The notes below the pieces were generated by a model, which searched no databases, was not told the DNA's origin, and saw nothing but the letters and a program-made list of their open reading frames with translations. From Legionella parisiensis (GTDB taxonomy: Bacteria; Pseudomonadota; Gammaproteobacteria; Legionellales; Legionellaceae), in assembly GCF_001467945.1 (NCBI RefSeq), contig NZ_LNYQ01000012.1, positions 310,001 through 374,000 of the forward strand: 64,000 bases of DNA, given 5' to 3'. The translations under genes were made by a program, and so were the position numbers. The stretch's first letter is position 1. Every line of letters begins with the position of its first letter. Positions 18,186-27,936 of this stretch are shown in pieces.

Positions 18186-21032
18186 ATGGGAATTCCAAAA
18201 AAGGCACTCACAAATAGTAAACTCACGTATATAGAAAAAATTGCAGATAGCTCTCATGAAACATGGAAGGTTTCTTTTGAGGAAGAGGGTGTTGTCAAGA
18301 AGGCTTTTTTTAAAAAATTAGAGCCTAAAAATCACTATCCTGAATTATTAGCCAAAATCAGTGTAGCAACTTCATCATTCAAAAGGTTATTTCAAGGCAA
18401 AAGATCCGCTGAAGAGCGTTTGGTATTTGGGGAGTATGATCTCGAATTAATGCCAGATGATGTGAAAAATATAAAAAGTGGCACCCTTCATATTAAATTA
18501 GAGCAAGACTTTCTCGAATACATTGTTAAAACTCCGGATGGCTTAAAAAAGAATACCATTGCGATAAAGGATATACCAAACTTTAACCCCCAACTACCTT
18601 TAACTATAGAGCAACTGCAAAAGGTAAAGAGTAGTATCCTGGAAATCACCTCAAAAAGGGGGGACACACAAGAAAAAGTAATCGGTACATTATCTATTGG
18701 TGTTGAAGATTTTAAACCTTTTCATTATGCAAGTCAGGGCGTTCCTATTAACAGTACTTTAAAGGAACAAGTTGCGCCCAGCGTTAAAACCCTTGTCGAA
18801 AAAAATATCATGGAAATTTTGTTTGGCAGATGGTTCCTTGATGATGATGATGCGCATCCCCATAACCTAAGCCTGGCTGGGGATATTGATTTTGATATGT
18901 TCTTCTATTGGTTCACTATTCATATGAAAGTGCCAAGAAAAGTAATCGGTATACCGAAAGAGCATGTTACTTTAACGGTCCGAGATTATGAGGCTTTTCC
19001 CAATGTTCAGCAATCTATGCCTTATCATTGGCCTCCTTATGAGCATCCGGGGCAAGAGACTATTCCACTAATTATACCTGGAGTACAAGAGCAAGCGCTT
19101 AAAATGTTGCCTAAAGCCTATGCAGATCCAGGGGAATTTGCGCGCCTGGCACAAAATTCACTTGCGCAAGAGCAGAAGCTTGCAGCGGCTTTAAAAGCAT
19201 TATTAACTTTTCAGCCTGAACTACAACGTCAACGTTTAACAGAGCTTTTTGGTGATCTGCCTTTAAATTACACTTCTTTAGAAGAGACAGATCCTGACTT
19301 ACGAGAAAAATATGAAAAGCTGTATCCCCGCTTTTGCAATGAAAAGACAGACAAAAAATCATTTGTTGATTTTATGATGGATTTATATCAAGAACACTAT
19401 GATAACTTATATCGAGTGGTAGTTTTTTACATGGGGTGTATGGACAATGGTTATGGATTACCTTTGCCGCCTACTTATTTAGCTCTTTACCAAAAGCCTT
19501 CTTTTTATCGCAAGATTTTGGAATGGAGCCAAAAGGAAAATGAAACAACCTATGCTAATGAAGAAGATCTAAAGTACAATCCTGATGAATTACAAAAACG
19601 ATATCATCAGGTTTGGCGTGATGCATTTGCTCCGATAATAAAAGAGTTGATCCACAGCGCCTACAGACTCACAAACACAATACTTAAGGATGCCACCAAT
19701 CCTCCATATGTACAAATTTCCGAACTGGAAAGCAAAAAAGCCACAGATGATAGTTTAACCAGTGCCTGGGAGTTATTTGGAAATCTTCCTGTGCTTTCTG
19801 CTGAAGCAATCCAAGCAAAACTAAGTGTCGATAAAGACAGTAAGTTGCGTGATGCATCATTATTTTTGATTGCCTTTGTTAATGAGTTTCGTGAAATTAC
19901 AAAGGCCTATTATGAAAAAGAGCGTCAGGATCTTACTGAAGAAGACAATCTTGAATTTTCAAATAAGCTGAGTTTACTCCATCAAACGTATAACCTAAAA
20001 ATTCGTCAAGTCCTGGCGAATACAACAACCCATGCTTCTGAATTTAATAGTATTGCATCAAGCCTTAAGCTCATGGCAGAACAGGTCAATTTCCAATTGC
20101 ATTTGACGACTACAGACGAACTTATGGAGGAAGCATTACTGGCTGTGAAGCGAGAAGTTCTGCCTTTTACGCATGAAGATGTGAAACAACAATACTATGA
20201 TTCATTGTTTGTTTGGGCAAAAAGTCTCAAACCCGATGAGTTGGAGCGTTATATCAATGAAATTATAGATAAAAAATATGCACCCTTAGTGTCTACGTTT
20301 TCATTCCGTCAAAGGGTTGAACCGGTGAAGACCTATTTAAAAACAAGCATAAATGAAACTGGTGATAATCGTTTGGCCTATATTTTAAGCTCAGGAACCC
20401 AGCAAGATGGAGCATTGAATACTTTACTTGTGCAAGGTCTTACTCCTCTAATGTTGCAAAAGCATCCTATACCAAGTATTGATCTTGCGATCAGAGATAA
20501 AAGTTTTGAAAAAGGAATCAATGATTTTACTCGCGATGTGGTGGCTTTTGCCAAGAAAGATAAACGATTTACTCATCCTTATAGTGACGGGGGCATCGCC
20601 ATGTTGTATCGGACGATTTATGATTGGGTAGATTCCCTCACTGATAAATCATTTAAAAGCTTAATTTCTTCTTCATTGTCAAAATATGAATCGAAAACAT
20701 GGGGAAGTCTTTTGGGAGCCTCCAGGAGATCAGAAGTAGAAGGTTATTTAAAGGGGAATTGTAATGCGAAAGTACTGGCTATGATCTTCATGAATGGGGG
20801 AGAGTCTTCAACATTGAACGAATGTTTGTTTGTTAAAATAGTGGAAGCAATTAAAAAAGAAGTGAGTAATTATACGGTATTGCTGGAAGAGCCTAAATAT
20901 AAATTAATTGCTCAGTTAAATTTGGAAGAACATACAACTAAATCGCATTGTCTTAATAATATGAGATACCATCACGAAACGATTTCTGCTTCGCATCGAC
21001 AATTACAACTTACTTCTGGTTATACTTGTTAA
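18186..21032 (+). CDS. Kinase-like effector candidate, 948 aa
   Basis: The N-terminal ~300 residues look like an atypical kinase fold. There is an early strand pair with a lysine-rich stretch (KKAFFKKLEPK). A loop reading DDDDAHPHNLSL at ~219-230 is followed at once by DIDFDMF, giving the spacing expected for a catalytic H-x-x-N and a metal-binding D-x-D. Similar motifs occur in HipA-like and phosphoinositide-kinase-like Legionella effectors (LepB N-terminus, MavQ, Lpg2603 group). The rest (~300-948) is long and helical, with no recognised domain. There is no signal peptide or membrane segment. The 276-bp spacer upstream contains only AT-rich promoter-like DNA. The kinase assignment is inference from one motif cluster. 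Confidence 0.6.
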   Translation: MGIPKKALTNSKLTYIEKIADSSHETWKVSFEEEGVVKKAFFKKLEPKNHYPELLAKISVATSSFKRLFQGKRSAEERLVFGEYDLELMPDDVKNIKSGTLHIKLEQDFLEYIVKTPDGLKKNTIAIKDIPNFNPQLPLTIEQLQKVKSSILEITSKRGDTQEKVIGTLSIGVEDFKPFHYASQGVPINSTLKEQVAPSVKTLVEKNIMEILFGRWFLDDDDAHPHNLSLAGDIDFDMFFYWFTIHMKVPRKVIGIPKEHVTLTVRDYEAFPNVQQSMPYHWPPYEHPGQETIPLIIPGVQEQALKMLPKAYADPGEFARLAQNSLAQEQKLAAALKALLTFQPELQRQRLTELFGDLPLNYTSLEETDPDLREKYEKLYPRFCNEKTDKKSFVDFMMDLYQEHYDNLYRVVVFYMGCMDNGYGLPLPPTYLALYQKPSFYRKILEWSQKENETTYANEEDLKYNPDELQKRYHQVWRDAFAPIIKELIHSAYRLTNTILKDATNPPYVQISELESKKATDDSLTSAWELFGNLPVLSAEAIQAKLSVDKDSKLRDASLFLIAFVNEFREITKAYYEKERQDLTEEDNLEFSNKLSLLHQTYNLKIRQVLANTTTHASEFNSIASSLKLMAEQVNFQLHLTTTDELMEEALLAVKREVLPFTHEDVKQQYYDSLFVWAKSLKPDELERYINEIIDKKYAPLVSTFSFRQRVEPVKTYLKTSINETGDNRLAYILSSGTQQDGALNTLLVQGLTPLMLQKHPIPSIDLAIRDKSFEKGINDFTRDVVAFAKKDKRFTHPYSDGGIAMLYRTIYDWVDSLTDKSFKSLISSSLSKYESKTWGSLLGASRRSEVEGYLKGNCNAKVLAMIFMNGGESSTLNECLFVKIVEAIKKEVSNYTVLLEEPKYKLIAQLNLEEHTTKSHCLNNMRYHHETISASHRQLQLTSGYTC

Positions 21033-21054
21033 GAAACAATTTAAAATTTACCAC

Positions 21055-21120
21055 TATACTTCAAGTGATCACAACCCTGTTTGTGGCCGCTGGAAGTATA
21101 CGTTATTATTCACTTTTTTT
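21055..21120 (+). terminator. Nested hairpin with T-run between effector gene and psd
   Basis: The arms TATACTTC (21055-21062) and GAAGTATA (21093-21100) pair exactly and enclose a second stem CACAA/TTGTG (21070-21074 with 21081-21085). A run of seven T follows at 21114-21120. This probably ends the upstream transcript or forms structure in the psd leader. Confidence 0.45.
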
Positions 21121-21140
21121 AGAATGCTTGAGAGCTTCAC

Positions 21141-21989
21141 ATGTCCTTTGATTTAATAAAAACATTACCCCAATACCTGATTCCTCAGCATGGGCTTACC
21201 AGTCTTGCTGGTTGTTTGGCTGAGGTGAAAAATGTCAAAGTAAAAAATTACATCATTCAACGATTTATAAGGAAATATCACGTTAATATGAGTGAGGCTT
21301 TAATTGAAGACCACACTGCATACACCTGTTTTAATGATTTTTTTATTCGTCAATTAAAGCCAGAGTGTAGGCCCTTAGCCGATGCCGATATTATTTCACC
21401 TGTAGATGGCTGTGTTAGTGAAATTGGATCTATAGAGCAGGGTCAATTAATTCAAGCAAAAGGTCGATATTATTCCGTGACTGATCTTTTAGCATGTAAT
21501 AACGATGTAGCTGCCCAATTTATTAATGGGCATTTTGCTACTTTGTATTTATCGCCTAAAGATTACCATCGTGTGCATATGCCTATGGATGCCAAAATCA
21601 CCTCGATGACCTATATTCCAGGTGCTTTATTTTCAGTTCAACCCTCAACTGCTCGAGTTGTGCCAAAATTATTCGCGCGTAATGAGCGACTCGTTATCTT
21701 TTGTTCTACCGCAGCAGGCCTTATGGTTATGGTGATGGTTGGTGCAACCATCGTTGGAGCGATAGGAACCAGTTGGAATGGGGACATTAAACGCAGTAAG
21801 ACCCGTGTTGATTTTGAGTACAATCAAGAGCAAGAACAGAAGCTTGCCCAAGGTGATGAAATGGGATACTTTAAATTGGGATCAACCGTAGTTTTACTGT
21901 TTGCAAACGACACGCAAGTACATTGGAGTCCCGCTTTAAAAGCAGGAAGTACAATCCGCTTAGGCGAGGCAATTGGTGAAATTAAATAG
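21141..21989 (+). CDS. psd: Phosphatidylserine decarboxylase
   Basis: Makes phosphatidylethanolamine from phosphatidylserine at the inner membrane. The 282-aa proenzyme matches the short bacterial family in length. It carries the conserved N-terminal [11 protein letters not shown] and SPVDGCVSE motifs, the HRVHMP motif, and the self-cleavage site LGST near the C-terminus. There Ser248 would be converted to the pyruvoyl cofactor, giving a large beta and a small alpha chain. A GAGAG Shine-Dalgarno precedes the ATG. Transcribed alone. The product feeds the phosphatidylcholine route if the PmtA-like enzyme further along works as expected. Confidence 0.96.
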   Translation: MSFDLIKTLPQYLIPQHGLTSLAGCLAEVKNVKVKNYIIQRFIRKYHVNMSEALIEDHTAYTCFNDFFIRQLKPECRPLADADIISPVDGCVSEIGSIEQGQLIQAKGRYYSVTDLLACNNDVAAQFINGHFATLYLSPKDYHRVHMPMDAKITSMTYIPGALFSVQPSTARVVPKLFARNERLVIFCSTAAGLMVMVMVGATIVGAIGTSWNGDIKRSKTRVDFEYNQEQEQKLAQGDEMGYFKLGSTVVLLFANDTQVHWSPALKAGSTIRLGEAIGEIK

Positions 21990-22010
21990 CACGAAATGTA
22001 GCTGTTGAAT

Positions 22011-22031
22011 AGCCTGGGTTGCACCCAGGCT
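22011..22031. terminator. Hairpin between convergent genes
   Basis: A perfect 9-bp stem AGCCTGGGT/ACCCAGGCT with loop TGC lies in the 57-bp gap between psd and the convergent ornithine-cyclodeaminase-like gene. T-tracts are short on both sides, so efficiency is uncertain, but its position suits a shared terminator. Confidence 0.6.
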
Positions 22032-22046
22032 GCGGTTTAGTATCAA

Positions 22047-23018
22047 TCAATTTAATGCAAAGAGAGTACCCAACTTTTTATCCATGGCATTTTGATAAAC
22101 AACAGAGGCAACACTTAGATCCTGTATTGAAAGTCCAACTGATTTGAAAACAGTAATCTTGTTTTTGAAGTCTGCACTTTTATGCATTAACCAATCACCT
22201 ATCTCAATAATATCTTCTTGTTGTAACTGCTTCTTCTCCACAGCGCTGATAATTTCACCTGCTTCGGCCATAACAGCGCTTAATTGATCCACAATTACTA
22301 CGCCATGTTTTAGTACATCATTGCTGATTTCTTTCATATGGGCAGTGTGTGAGCCTATAGCATTAATATGAACATGCGGCTCTATATCATGCATATGGAT
22401 TAACGGCTCAGCACTTGCGGTTGCGGTGCAGATGATATCCGTATCTTTAACTGCTAAAGAAATGCTGTCATATACGTTGATGGCATATTGGTCTGCGAAC
22501 TTAGTTGCAAATTGCTCTGCATTCTTAATGTTTCTTGACCATACCGATACCTGCTTTATATCGCGTACGTTTGCTACGGCTTCAAGTTGTGTTTCTGCCT
22601 GTACTCCTGAGCCAATAATTGCAACATGAGTTGCGTTATCTGCTGCAAAATATTGAGTGGCCAATCCAGAAACTGCCCCAGTTCTTAATGCAGTCAAATA
22701 ACCTGCATCCATGAGCGCTTTGGGCTCGCCAGTACTGGCATCAAGCAACATGATAAAACCCGTGATAGAAGGTTTGTTGAGGGTGCTATTTTTAGGAAAA
22801 ATAGAAGCCACCTTCAAACCTAAAGCTTTATCTTGGGCAAGATATGCCGGCATGGTTAACGTAAGTGCATCTTCTTCATCAATAGCAATCCCGGTTCTTA
22901 AAGGTAGTTTAACTTGTTGTCTTGCTAATTGAATAAATGCGTTTTCCATCGCCTTAATTGCTTGACTCATGGTGATGCTTTGTTTGACTTCGTCTAAAGA
23001 CAATAAGCGAAGACTCAT
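22047..23018 (-). CDS. Ornithine cyclodeaminase / mu-crystallin family protein
   Basis: A 323-aa NAD(P)-dependent protein of the OCD/mu-crystallin family. The dimerisation domain (residues ~1-110) is followed by the LRTGAVSGLAT motif and a Rossmann nucleotide site, VAIIGSGVQA. Members include ornithine cyclodeaminase, alanine dehydrogenase and ketimine reductase; the substrate cannot be read from sequence. The start is placed at ATG 23018: GGAGG lies 11 bases upstream and overlaps the stop of the preceding gene, whose last codons read GGA GGT TAA. This arrangement implies translational coupling. The TTG at 23036 would lack a ribosome site. Confidence 0.88.
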   Translation of the reverse strand: MSLRLLSLDEVKQSITMSQAIKAMENAFIQLARQQVKLPLRTGIAIDEEDALTLTMPAYLAQDKALGLKVASIFPKNSTLNKPSITGFIMLLDASTGEPKALMDAGYLTALRTGAVSGLATQYFAADNATHVAIIGSGVQAETQLEAVANVRDIKQVSVWSRNIKNAEQFATKFADQYAINVYDSISLAVKDTDIICTATASAEPLIHMHDIEPHVHINAIGSHTAHMKEISNDVLKHGVVIVDQLSAVMAEAGEIISAVEKKQLQQEDIIEIGDWLMHKSADFKNKITVFKSVGLSIQDLSVASVVYQNAMDKKLGTLFALN

Positions 23019-23025
23019 AATAATT

Positions 23026-23958
23026 TTAACCTCCAAATTCTTTAGTTAAAGCAGATAATAAAGTTGGGTATTTGAAGTTAAATTGATATTCCGACAATCG
23101 CTGAGGTGCAACGGTTTGTCCCGACAATAATAACTCCTCACCCATTTGACCAAATAAAAGCTGTATAATCCATGCCGGCATCCACAAAAAAGCAGGTTTT
23201 TTTAATACCTGGGCAAATGTTTTAGTAAATGTTTTTTGTGACACACACTCCGGCGCTACCAGGTTCACTGGGCCTGTAATCTCTGGGTGCGCTAACAAAA
23301 ACATGATTGCTTCCACGTGGTCGGTGCTGTCAATCCATGCTAAAGGTTGTTCTCCAGTTCCAACTACCGCTCCCATTCCATATCGAGTAGGCAACTCCAG
23401 TTTTTTTAACATTCCTTCCCCCCGCTTTAGAACCACACCAAAACGCATAAGCGTAACAGGCATGCCCATATCAAATCCCTTTTTTGCAGTCTCTTCCCAC
23501 TGACTAACCAGTTGGTTTGCAAAACTGGGTTCAGGAGAATCAATGGGTGGGGTAGTTTCGGTAAATGTAATATGGTCTTGTGCCAGTTTCTTCTGTAAAC
23601 CATAAATGCCAACAGCACTTGCGTTATATAAGTGAGGTTTTTTAGTATCGGCCTTTATTCCCCAGAGAACTAATTGATTGGTCGTTTCAATTCTACTTGA
23701 AAGTAGCGTTTCTTTTGTTTTAGCACTCCACCGATGATCGGCAATATTTTCACCAGCCAAATTAATGATCACATCAAATTCATTTGGGTTTAATGTATTT
23801 AGCTTATCCCAAGTGGTTCCATGAACTGTATTTGAAAACATATGGTTAATTTTTTTTTCATCTCGTCCTATAACATAAATTTCGTGTCCAGACCGAAGTA
23901 ACTCTGGCACTAATGTTTGACCAACGAATCCTGTTCCACCACTAACGATAATTTTCAT
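23026..23958 (-). CDS. TIGR01777-family epimerase (YfcH-like)
   Basis: A 310-aa extended short-chain dehydrogenase-like protein with an N-terminal GGTGFVGQ nucleotide-binding loop, NLAGENIAD..W motif at ~70-80, and the C-terminal DUF1731 segment (residues ~250-300). That segment carries P.FLWMPAW..Q..FG and L.LSGQ.V.P..L. E. coli YfcH belongs here; the function is unknown. First gene of a two-gene operon with the cyclodeaminase-like gene, 7 bases away. Confidence 0.9.
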   Translation of the reverse strand: MKIIVSGGTGFVGQTLVPELLRSGHEIYVIGRDEKKINHMFSNTVHGTTWDKLNTLNPNEFDVIINLAGENIADHRWSAKTKETLLSSRIETTNQLVLWGIKADTKKPHLYNASAVGIYGLQKKLAQDHITFTETTPPIDSPEPSFANQLVSQWEETAKKGFDMGMPVTLMRFGVVLKRGEGMLKKLELPTRYGMGAVVGTGEQPLAWIDSTDHVEAIMFLLAHPEITGPVNLVAPECVSQKTFTKTFAQVLKKPAFLWMPAWIIQLLFGQMGEELLLSGQTVAPQRLSEYQFNFKYPTLLSALTKEFGG

Positions 23959-24108
23959 GAGAATCTCCCTATAGAATGGGTTAAGCGAATTAATTTTAAC
24001 CTACTTACGTGGAAACAGCTTACACAAAAATGATTTTGTGTGATTTGTTTAGAAAAACATAACATTTAAGTCTATCCTTTTATTAATACATTTAAGGGAA
24101 TAACCAAC

Positions 24109-24543
24109 ATGCCCAATAAAAGTTTAACTGCAATAATCGGAATGAACAGTATATTGTTTTCCACAATAGCACTAGCCGCCTCAAGTAAGAGCGTGACTAA
24201 AGATGAATGGTTAGCCTCTTTCAAAGAGCAAGCTCCAGCGAAAATGTGCCGGCAATTAGTAGATGATCCGAAGACGAATAAACTGCTTGTAAACGCTAAT
24301 ATTAGCTATGATAAATGCGTAGCATTAATTTCAGTAAGTTTTGATAAATGTAAAACAAAATTTTATTCAGAATTACCCGTAAACCTAGACAATAAAGATG
24401 CATCAACATGGGGCAATAATCTAGGAAAATGCATTGGTATGGATTTTTTGTCGAATAACCTCACTGATACTTCTCAACCGACATCTGCAACACCAGCCAC
24501 TACTTCTCCAACAACAACGAAACCAGGTGGTGCTTATCCATAA
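24109..24543 (+). CDS. Small exported protein with four cysteines
   Basis: A 144-aa protein with a Sec signal peptide (hydrophobic core ~8-22, predicted cleavage near ALA/ASS at residue 23-24). The mature part has four cysteines (47, 70, 81, 108), which in the periplasm could form two disulfides, and a C-terminal Thr/Pro/Ser-rich tail. I recognise no family. An AAGGGA ribosome site precedes the ATG. It stands alone, divergent from the epimerase operon. Confidence 0.65.
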   Translation: MPNKSLTAIIGMNSILFSTIALAASSKSVTKDEWLASFKEQAPAKMCRQLVDDPKTNKLLVNANISYDKCVALISVSFDKCKTKFYSELPVNLDNKDASTWGNNLGKCIGMDFLSNNLTDTSQPTSATPATTSPTTTKPGGAYP

Positions 24544-24582
24544 ATTCAAATGAGCAGGGCATTAAAGTTTTAAAACCATCAA

Positions 24583-24669
24583 TGGTACCGAGAAGAGGAC
24601 TCGAACCTCCACGGAGTTGCCCCCACTAGCACCTGAAGCTAGCGTGTCTACCAATTCCACCACCTCGGC
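24583..24669 (-). tRNA. tRNA-Leu (anticodon CAG)
   Basis: An 87-nt tRNA with the CCA encoded at 24583-24585 on the complement. The acceptor stem pairs GCCGAGG with TCTCGGT (two G-U pairs). The anticodon loop reads TTCAGGT, giving CAG, flanked by the GCTAGC stem. A long variable arm (TGGGGGCAACTCC region) and GGTTCGAGTCC T-loop mark a class II tRNA-Leu. Confidence 0.95.
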
Positions 24670-24681
24670 ATTGTGGCCGCT

Positions 24682-24710
24682 AAGTTACTCATATTTTGTT
24701 GAACTGTCAA
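24682..24710 (-). promoter_or_regulatory. Sigma-70 promoter of tRNA-Leu
   Basis: On the complement a TTGACA box (24705-24710) and a TAACTT box (24682-24687) are 17 bases apart, 13 bases upstream of the tRNA 5' end. Confidence 0.7.
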
Positions 24711-24846
24711 TGGCTTTTTCAGATTAATATGAGAGCCTGTTTATTATTCTGCTTTCTTGGCCAAAATGCTGCGATTTTAGGACTCCGATACTACCTCGGA
24801 AAACGAGCTTTAAGGAATGCATACGTCCTAAGGTGACCTTCCTAGA

Positions 24847-25812
24847 TCAGGTGGAATAAGGCGTTCCTGCTTTTAAAATACGTTCTCGCACTCCTTGCCA
24901 ATTTCCTGTCTCTGGGGGAAGTTCGATTGCAATGATTTGAACATCGGCTGCATCCGCTTTTCTCAATTGATAGTACAAGTCAAAGGCCAATTTTTCGGGA
25001 TCATCTGCCAAAAGATGAAAATGATCTTCATGGATGTTCATCGGTCGTTTGCTTGCAATAACATAAATTTTATCTCGATTTTTTTGACAAAAATCCGCCA
25101 GATCTTCATAGCTGACAAAATAATATAAGATTTTTTGCGGTTGGTAATGGCTTTCCAGCTTTCCGGGCACACGTACAGTACTCTCAAGGTGAAAGGAGGG
25201 GGTCGCAATCACTTCGGCTAGAGTTTTTTCATCAATAAGCCCGTGACGTAAAATTTGATAGTTTTCTGCATGAGTCGCATCAATGATGGTCGATTCAATG
25301 CCTACGCTACAACGGCCCCCATCTAATATGGTGACCTCTACGTTGGGAAATGATTCGCTAACATGCTGTGCAGTAGTAGGACTAACTTTCCCAAAGGGGT
25401 TGGCTGAAGGGGCTACCAGTGGGATACCTAATTTTGTTAATAGTTCCTGGGCTATTGGGTGGGCTGGACATCTGATGGCTATCGTAGTCTGGCCACCTGT
25501 GATTAGAGGATTGATGTGACCCCGTTTGCAATGCAGGACGAGCGTTAGAGGACCTGGCCAAAATTTCTGAATGAGTTGCTGCGCATAAGCAGGAATATCT
25601 TCGACCAGGGTACTGAGATCCCAGTTTTGTGGAACATGGACAATTAAGGGATGATTTAAGGGTCTACCCTTCATCTCAAAAACAGCTCTAATTGCTTTTT
25701 CATTATTAATAGGCGCGGCTAACCCATAGACAGTTTCTGTAGGTATGGCTACAGGTTTTCCTTGATGTAAGTCATTGATAACCTGATTAATATTGGTGGT
25801 AATTAGAGGCAT
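24847..25812 (-). CDS. tsaC: L-threonylcarbamoyladenylate synthase (Sua5 type)
   Basis: Forms threonylcarbamoyl-AMP from threonine, bicarbonate and ATP for t6A37 modification of ANN-decoding tRNAs. The YrdC domain fills residues ~5-200, with the start PTETVYGLAAP, the KGRP..HPLIVH motif, and the SANPFGK.SPTTA region. At 321 aa it is the long Sua5 form, with an extra C-terminal domain linked by a segment around G.L.SHYQP (~225). Many gamma-proteobacteria carry the short ~185-aa TsaC instead. Transcribed toward tRNA-Leu, no operon partner. Confidence 0.93.
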   Translation of the reverse strand: MPLITTNINQVINDLHQGKPVAIPTETVYGLAAPINNEKAIRAVFEMKGRPLNHPLIVHVPQNWDLSTLVEDIPAYAQQLIQKFWPGPLTLVLHCKRGHINPLITGGQTTIAIRCPAHPIAQELLTKLGIPLVAPSANPFGKVSPTTAQHVSESFPNVEVTILDGGRCSVGIESTIIDATHAENYQILRHGLIDEKTLAEVIATPSFHLESTVRVPGKLESHYQPQKILYYFVSYEDLADFCQKNRDKIYVIASKRPMNIHEDHFHLLADDPEKLAFDLYYQLRKADAADVQIIAIELPPETGNWQGVRERILKAGTPYST

Positions 25813-25939
25813 ATACCAATCATAGATTTAAAAACCCCTTATTCTTACACAAATTGCAAGAGAAATCAGTATTTTTGCGTTTTCAATTTTACCCACATAG
25901 AATAACTATACTTAATATAAAGAGATCAGGAAATTTGTC

Positions 25940-26710
25940 GTGTTTCTTAATTTATTAGAAAAAACAGTGGATGGTTTTTTTGCCATCATTCCCAGGGATA
26001 AACCCTCGATGGAAGTCGTTAAGTCCGCTCGTTTGATTGCACATAGAGGTGCCCATAATCAAGCACAGGGTATTATTGAAAATACGCTTGCTGCATTTAA
26101 TTTGGCAAAAGAATTGAAATGCTGGGGAATTGAATTTGACGTCCGCACAACAGCAGATAAAGTGCTGGTGGTAAATCATGATCCTACTTTAAAGCGTCTC
26201 TGGAACCATGAGCGAACAATTGCTGACCTGAGTTTTAATGAACTAAGGACTCTGGCTCCTGATGTGCCCACGCTTAATGAGGTTGTTGCTACCTACGGGA
26301 AGAGTATGCATTTGCTGATTGAACTAAAAGCACCTTTTCAGAATGAGGATATTTTATTAGAGGCTTTAAATGGGTTATCTGCTGGTGAAAACTACCATTT
26401 GTTAACCCTAGATTCTGCAATTTTTTATTCATTGTCACACTTTCCCAAGGAAGCTCTTTTGCTGGTTGCATCACATTGTAATGTGCATCAATTTTGTAAC
26501 GCCAGTTTAAATGAGAATTATGGTGGTGTACTAGGCCATTATTTTTTGATCAACAATAAAATAGTTAACCAATTCAAAGCAGCCGAAAAAATTGTCGGTG
26601 TGGGTATGGTCGATTCTAAATACAGCTTATACAGAGAATTAAATCGAGGAGTAAACTGGCTTTTTACCAACCGAGCAGATGAATTGAATGCTTATTTGCG
26701 TCATTTTTAG
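25940..26710 (+). CDS. Glycerophosphodiester phosphodiesterase
   Basis: A 256-aa GDPD-family enzyme that hydrolyses glycerophosphodiesters (phospholipid head-group remnants) to glycerol-3-phosphate and an alcohol. The active-site set is visible: AHRGA near residue 35, ENTLAAF ~50, GIEFDVR.T ~68-76 and NHDPTL ~84. There is no signal peptide, so it is cytosolic like UgpQ. The start is GTG 25940 with an AGGA-like site upstream. It is divergent from the Sua5 gene. Confidence 0.92.
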   Translation: MFLNLLEKTVDGFFAIIPRDKPSMEVVKSARLIAHRGAHNQAQGIIENTLAAFNLAKELKCWGIEFDVRTTADKVLVVNHDPTLKRLWNHERTIADLSFNELRTLAPDVPTLNEVVATYGKSMHLLIELKAPFQNEDILLEALNGLSAGENYHLLTLDSAIFYSLSHFPKEALLLVASHCNVHQFCNASLNENYGGVLGHYFLINNKIVNQFKAAEKIVGVGMVDSKYSLYRELNRGVNWLFTNRADELNAYLRHF

Positions 26711-26929
26711 CAGAGTAACAGAGTTCATATCCTTCTGTCTTTTAAAACACCGTCTTAAGTTCGGCTTGTAACTCATTGACCGGTTGCACTAGATATGTTC
26801 TGATAGCAAGCAATATTTTGCTGATATTCTAATATCATTTTTATTAGCAAACCTATGGGGCCTGTAAACAGACCCTAAAATGTAAGTAACGTTTTAAACG
26901 AAGATAATTGTGTTAAAAGGGATGTAGCG

Positions 26930-27883
26930 ATGGGATGGGCGGATAGATTTTGGACGGCAACCAATTGGGTTTTAGATACAACGGTACATGCCGTGGCAGA
27001 TACCATGAGCACATGCGGTACACTGGCATGCACTCTTGGCGGAGCTGCCTATGCATTATCTAACGTGCTTCCTTTGCAGGAAGTTAATGCAGCATACTAT
27101 GGGGGTGTGCATGCCGTGGGTAATTTTTCTCTAGGAATTAATGTTACAAATTTGAATTATAATATTCCTGAATGGCTCCCATTCTCTTACAGTAACCAGT
27201 TAAATAATGATACGCCGGCATATAATCTGACGGATTACATCAGCTTGGGAATGGTTAGCTCGATTAGTACCATATGTATTGGCTCAGGCATTGTCTTAAA
27301 AACTTTAGGCGCTAATATGAATCACTGGCAAGAAAACAGGGAGGAACGGCGTTTTTACGCTCAGCGCAAAGGAATTCAAATTAGCAATCCTCAGTTGAAA
27401 GAATACCTTTATGTGACTGCTGAAGCGTTTAGCAGCTCGATATCTACAGTCATGCTCAGTAATGGAGTTACAGCAGCGTTTCTCTATTTTTCAGGCAAGG
27501 TATTCCCCGATGTTACCTACCCTCCTAATGGAGAGAAAGTATATGGGGAACATTATAATGGAGCAGTGATAACTCAACCTTTTAAGGTAACAGTCGATTT
27601 AGGAGAGAGTAACTTTACCGTTCCTCTATATTTTGAAAATTGGAACGTTTTACTAAAAAAAGCAGTTGATGCAACCGTAAACGCTACTTATGGAGGCGGT
27701 TTTTTCATTAAACCGAATGGAGCCACCCAAAATCCTTCTTTTGCTGTTACGGAGACAGTTTCTTCAACCGTGGGGATAAGCGCTTATCTGGCAAGTAATT
27801 TTTTTGCTACTAAATCCAGGGAAATGCATTCTGAAAGAATACACGAGTCAGAAGTCAATACGTACACGCTCATTAACGCTTGA
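26930..27883 (+). CDS. Multi-segment membrane protein, unrecognised
   Basis: A 317-aa protein with three or four hydrophobic stretches (~28-48, ~100-125, ~165-190 and a weaker one near 280-298). It has a Trp-rich start and a long, polar, beta-like loop (~190-270) rich in Asn, Thr and Tyr. No family recognised. AAGGGA precedes the ATG. It is followed by the convergent fadI gene. It may be an inner-membrane or secreted membrane-inserting protein; function unknown. Confidence 0.6.
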   Translation: MGWADRFWTATNWVLDTTVHAVADTMSTCGTLACTLGGAAYALSNVLPLQEVNAAYYGGVHAVGNFSLGINVTNLNYNIPEWLPFSYSNQLNNDTPAYNLTDYISLGMVSSISTICIGSGIVLKTLGANMNHWQENREERRFYAQRKGIQISNPQLKEYLYVTAEAFSSSISTVMLSNGVTAAFLYFSGKVFPDVTYPPNGEKVYGEHYNGAVITQPFKVTVDLGESNFTVPLYFENWNVLLKKAVDATVNATYGGGFFIKPNGATQNPSFAVTETVSSTVGISAYLASNFFATKSREMHSERIHESEVNTYTLINA

Positions 27884-27936
27884 TGAATTATCGGGGCGTA
27901 GAAACGAAAAACCGATCTCATTATCCGAGAAGTGTG

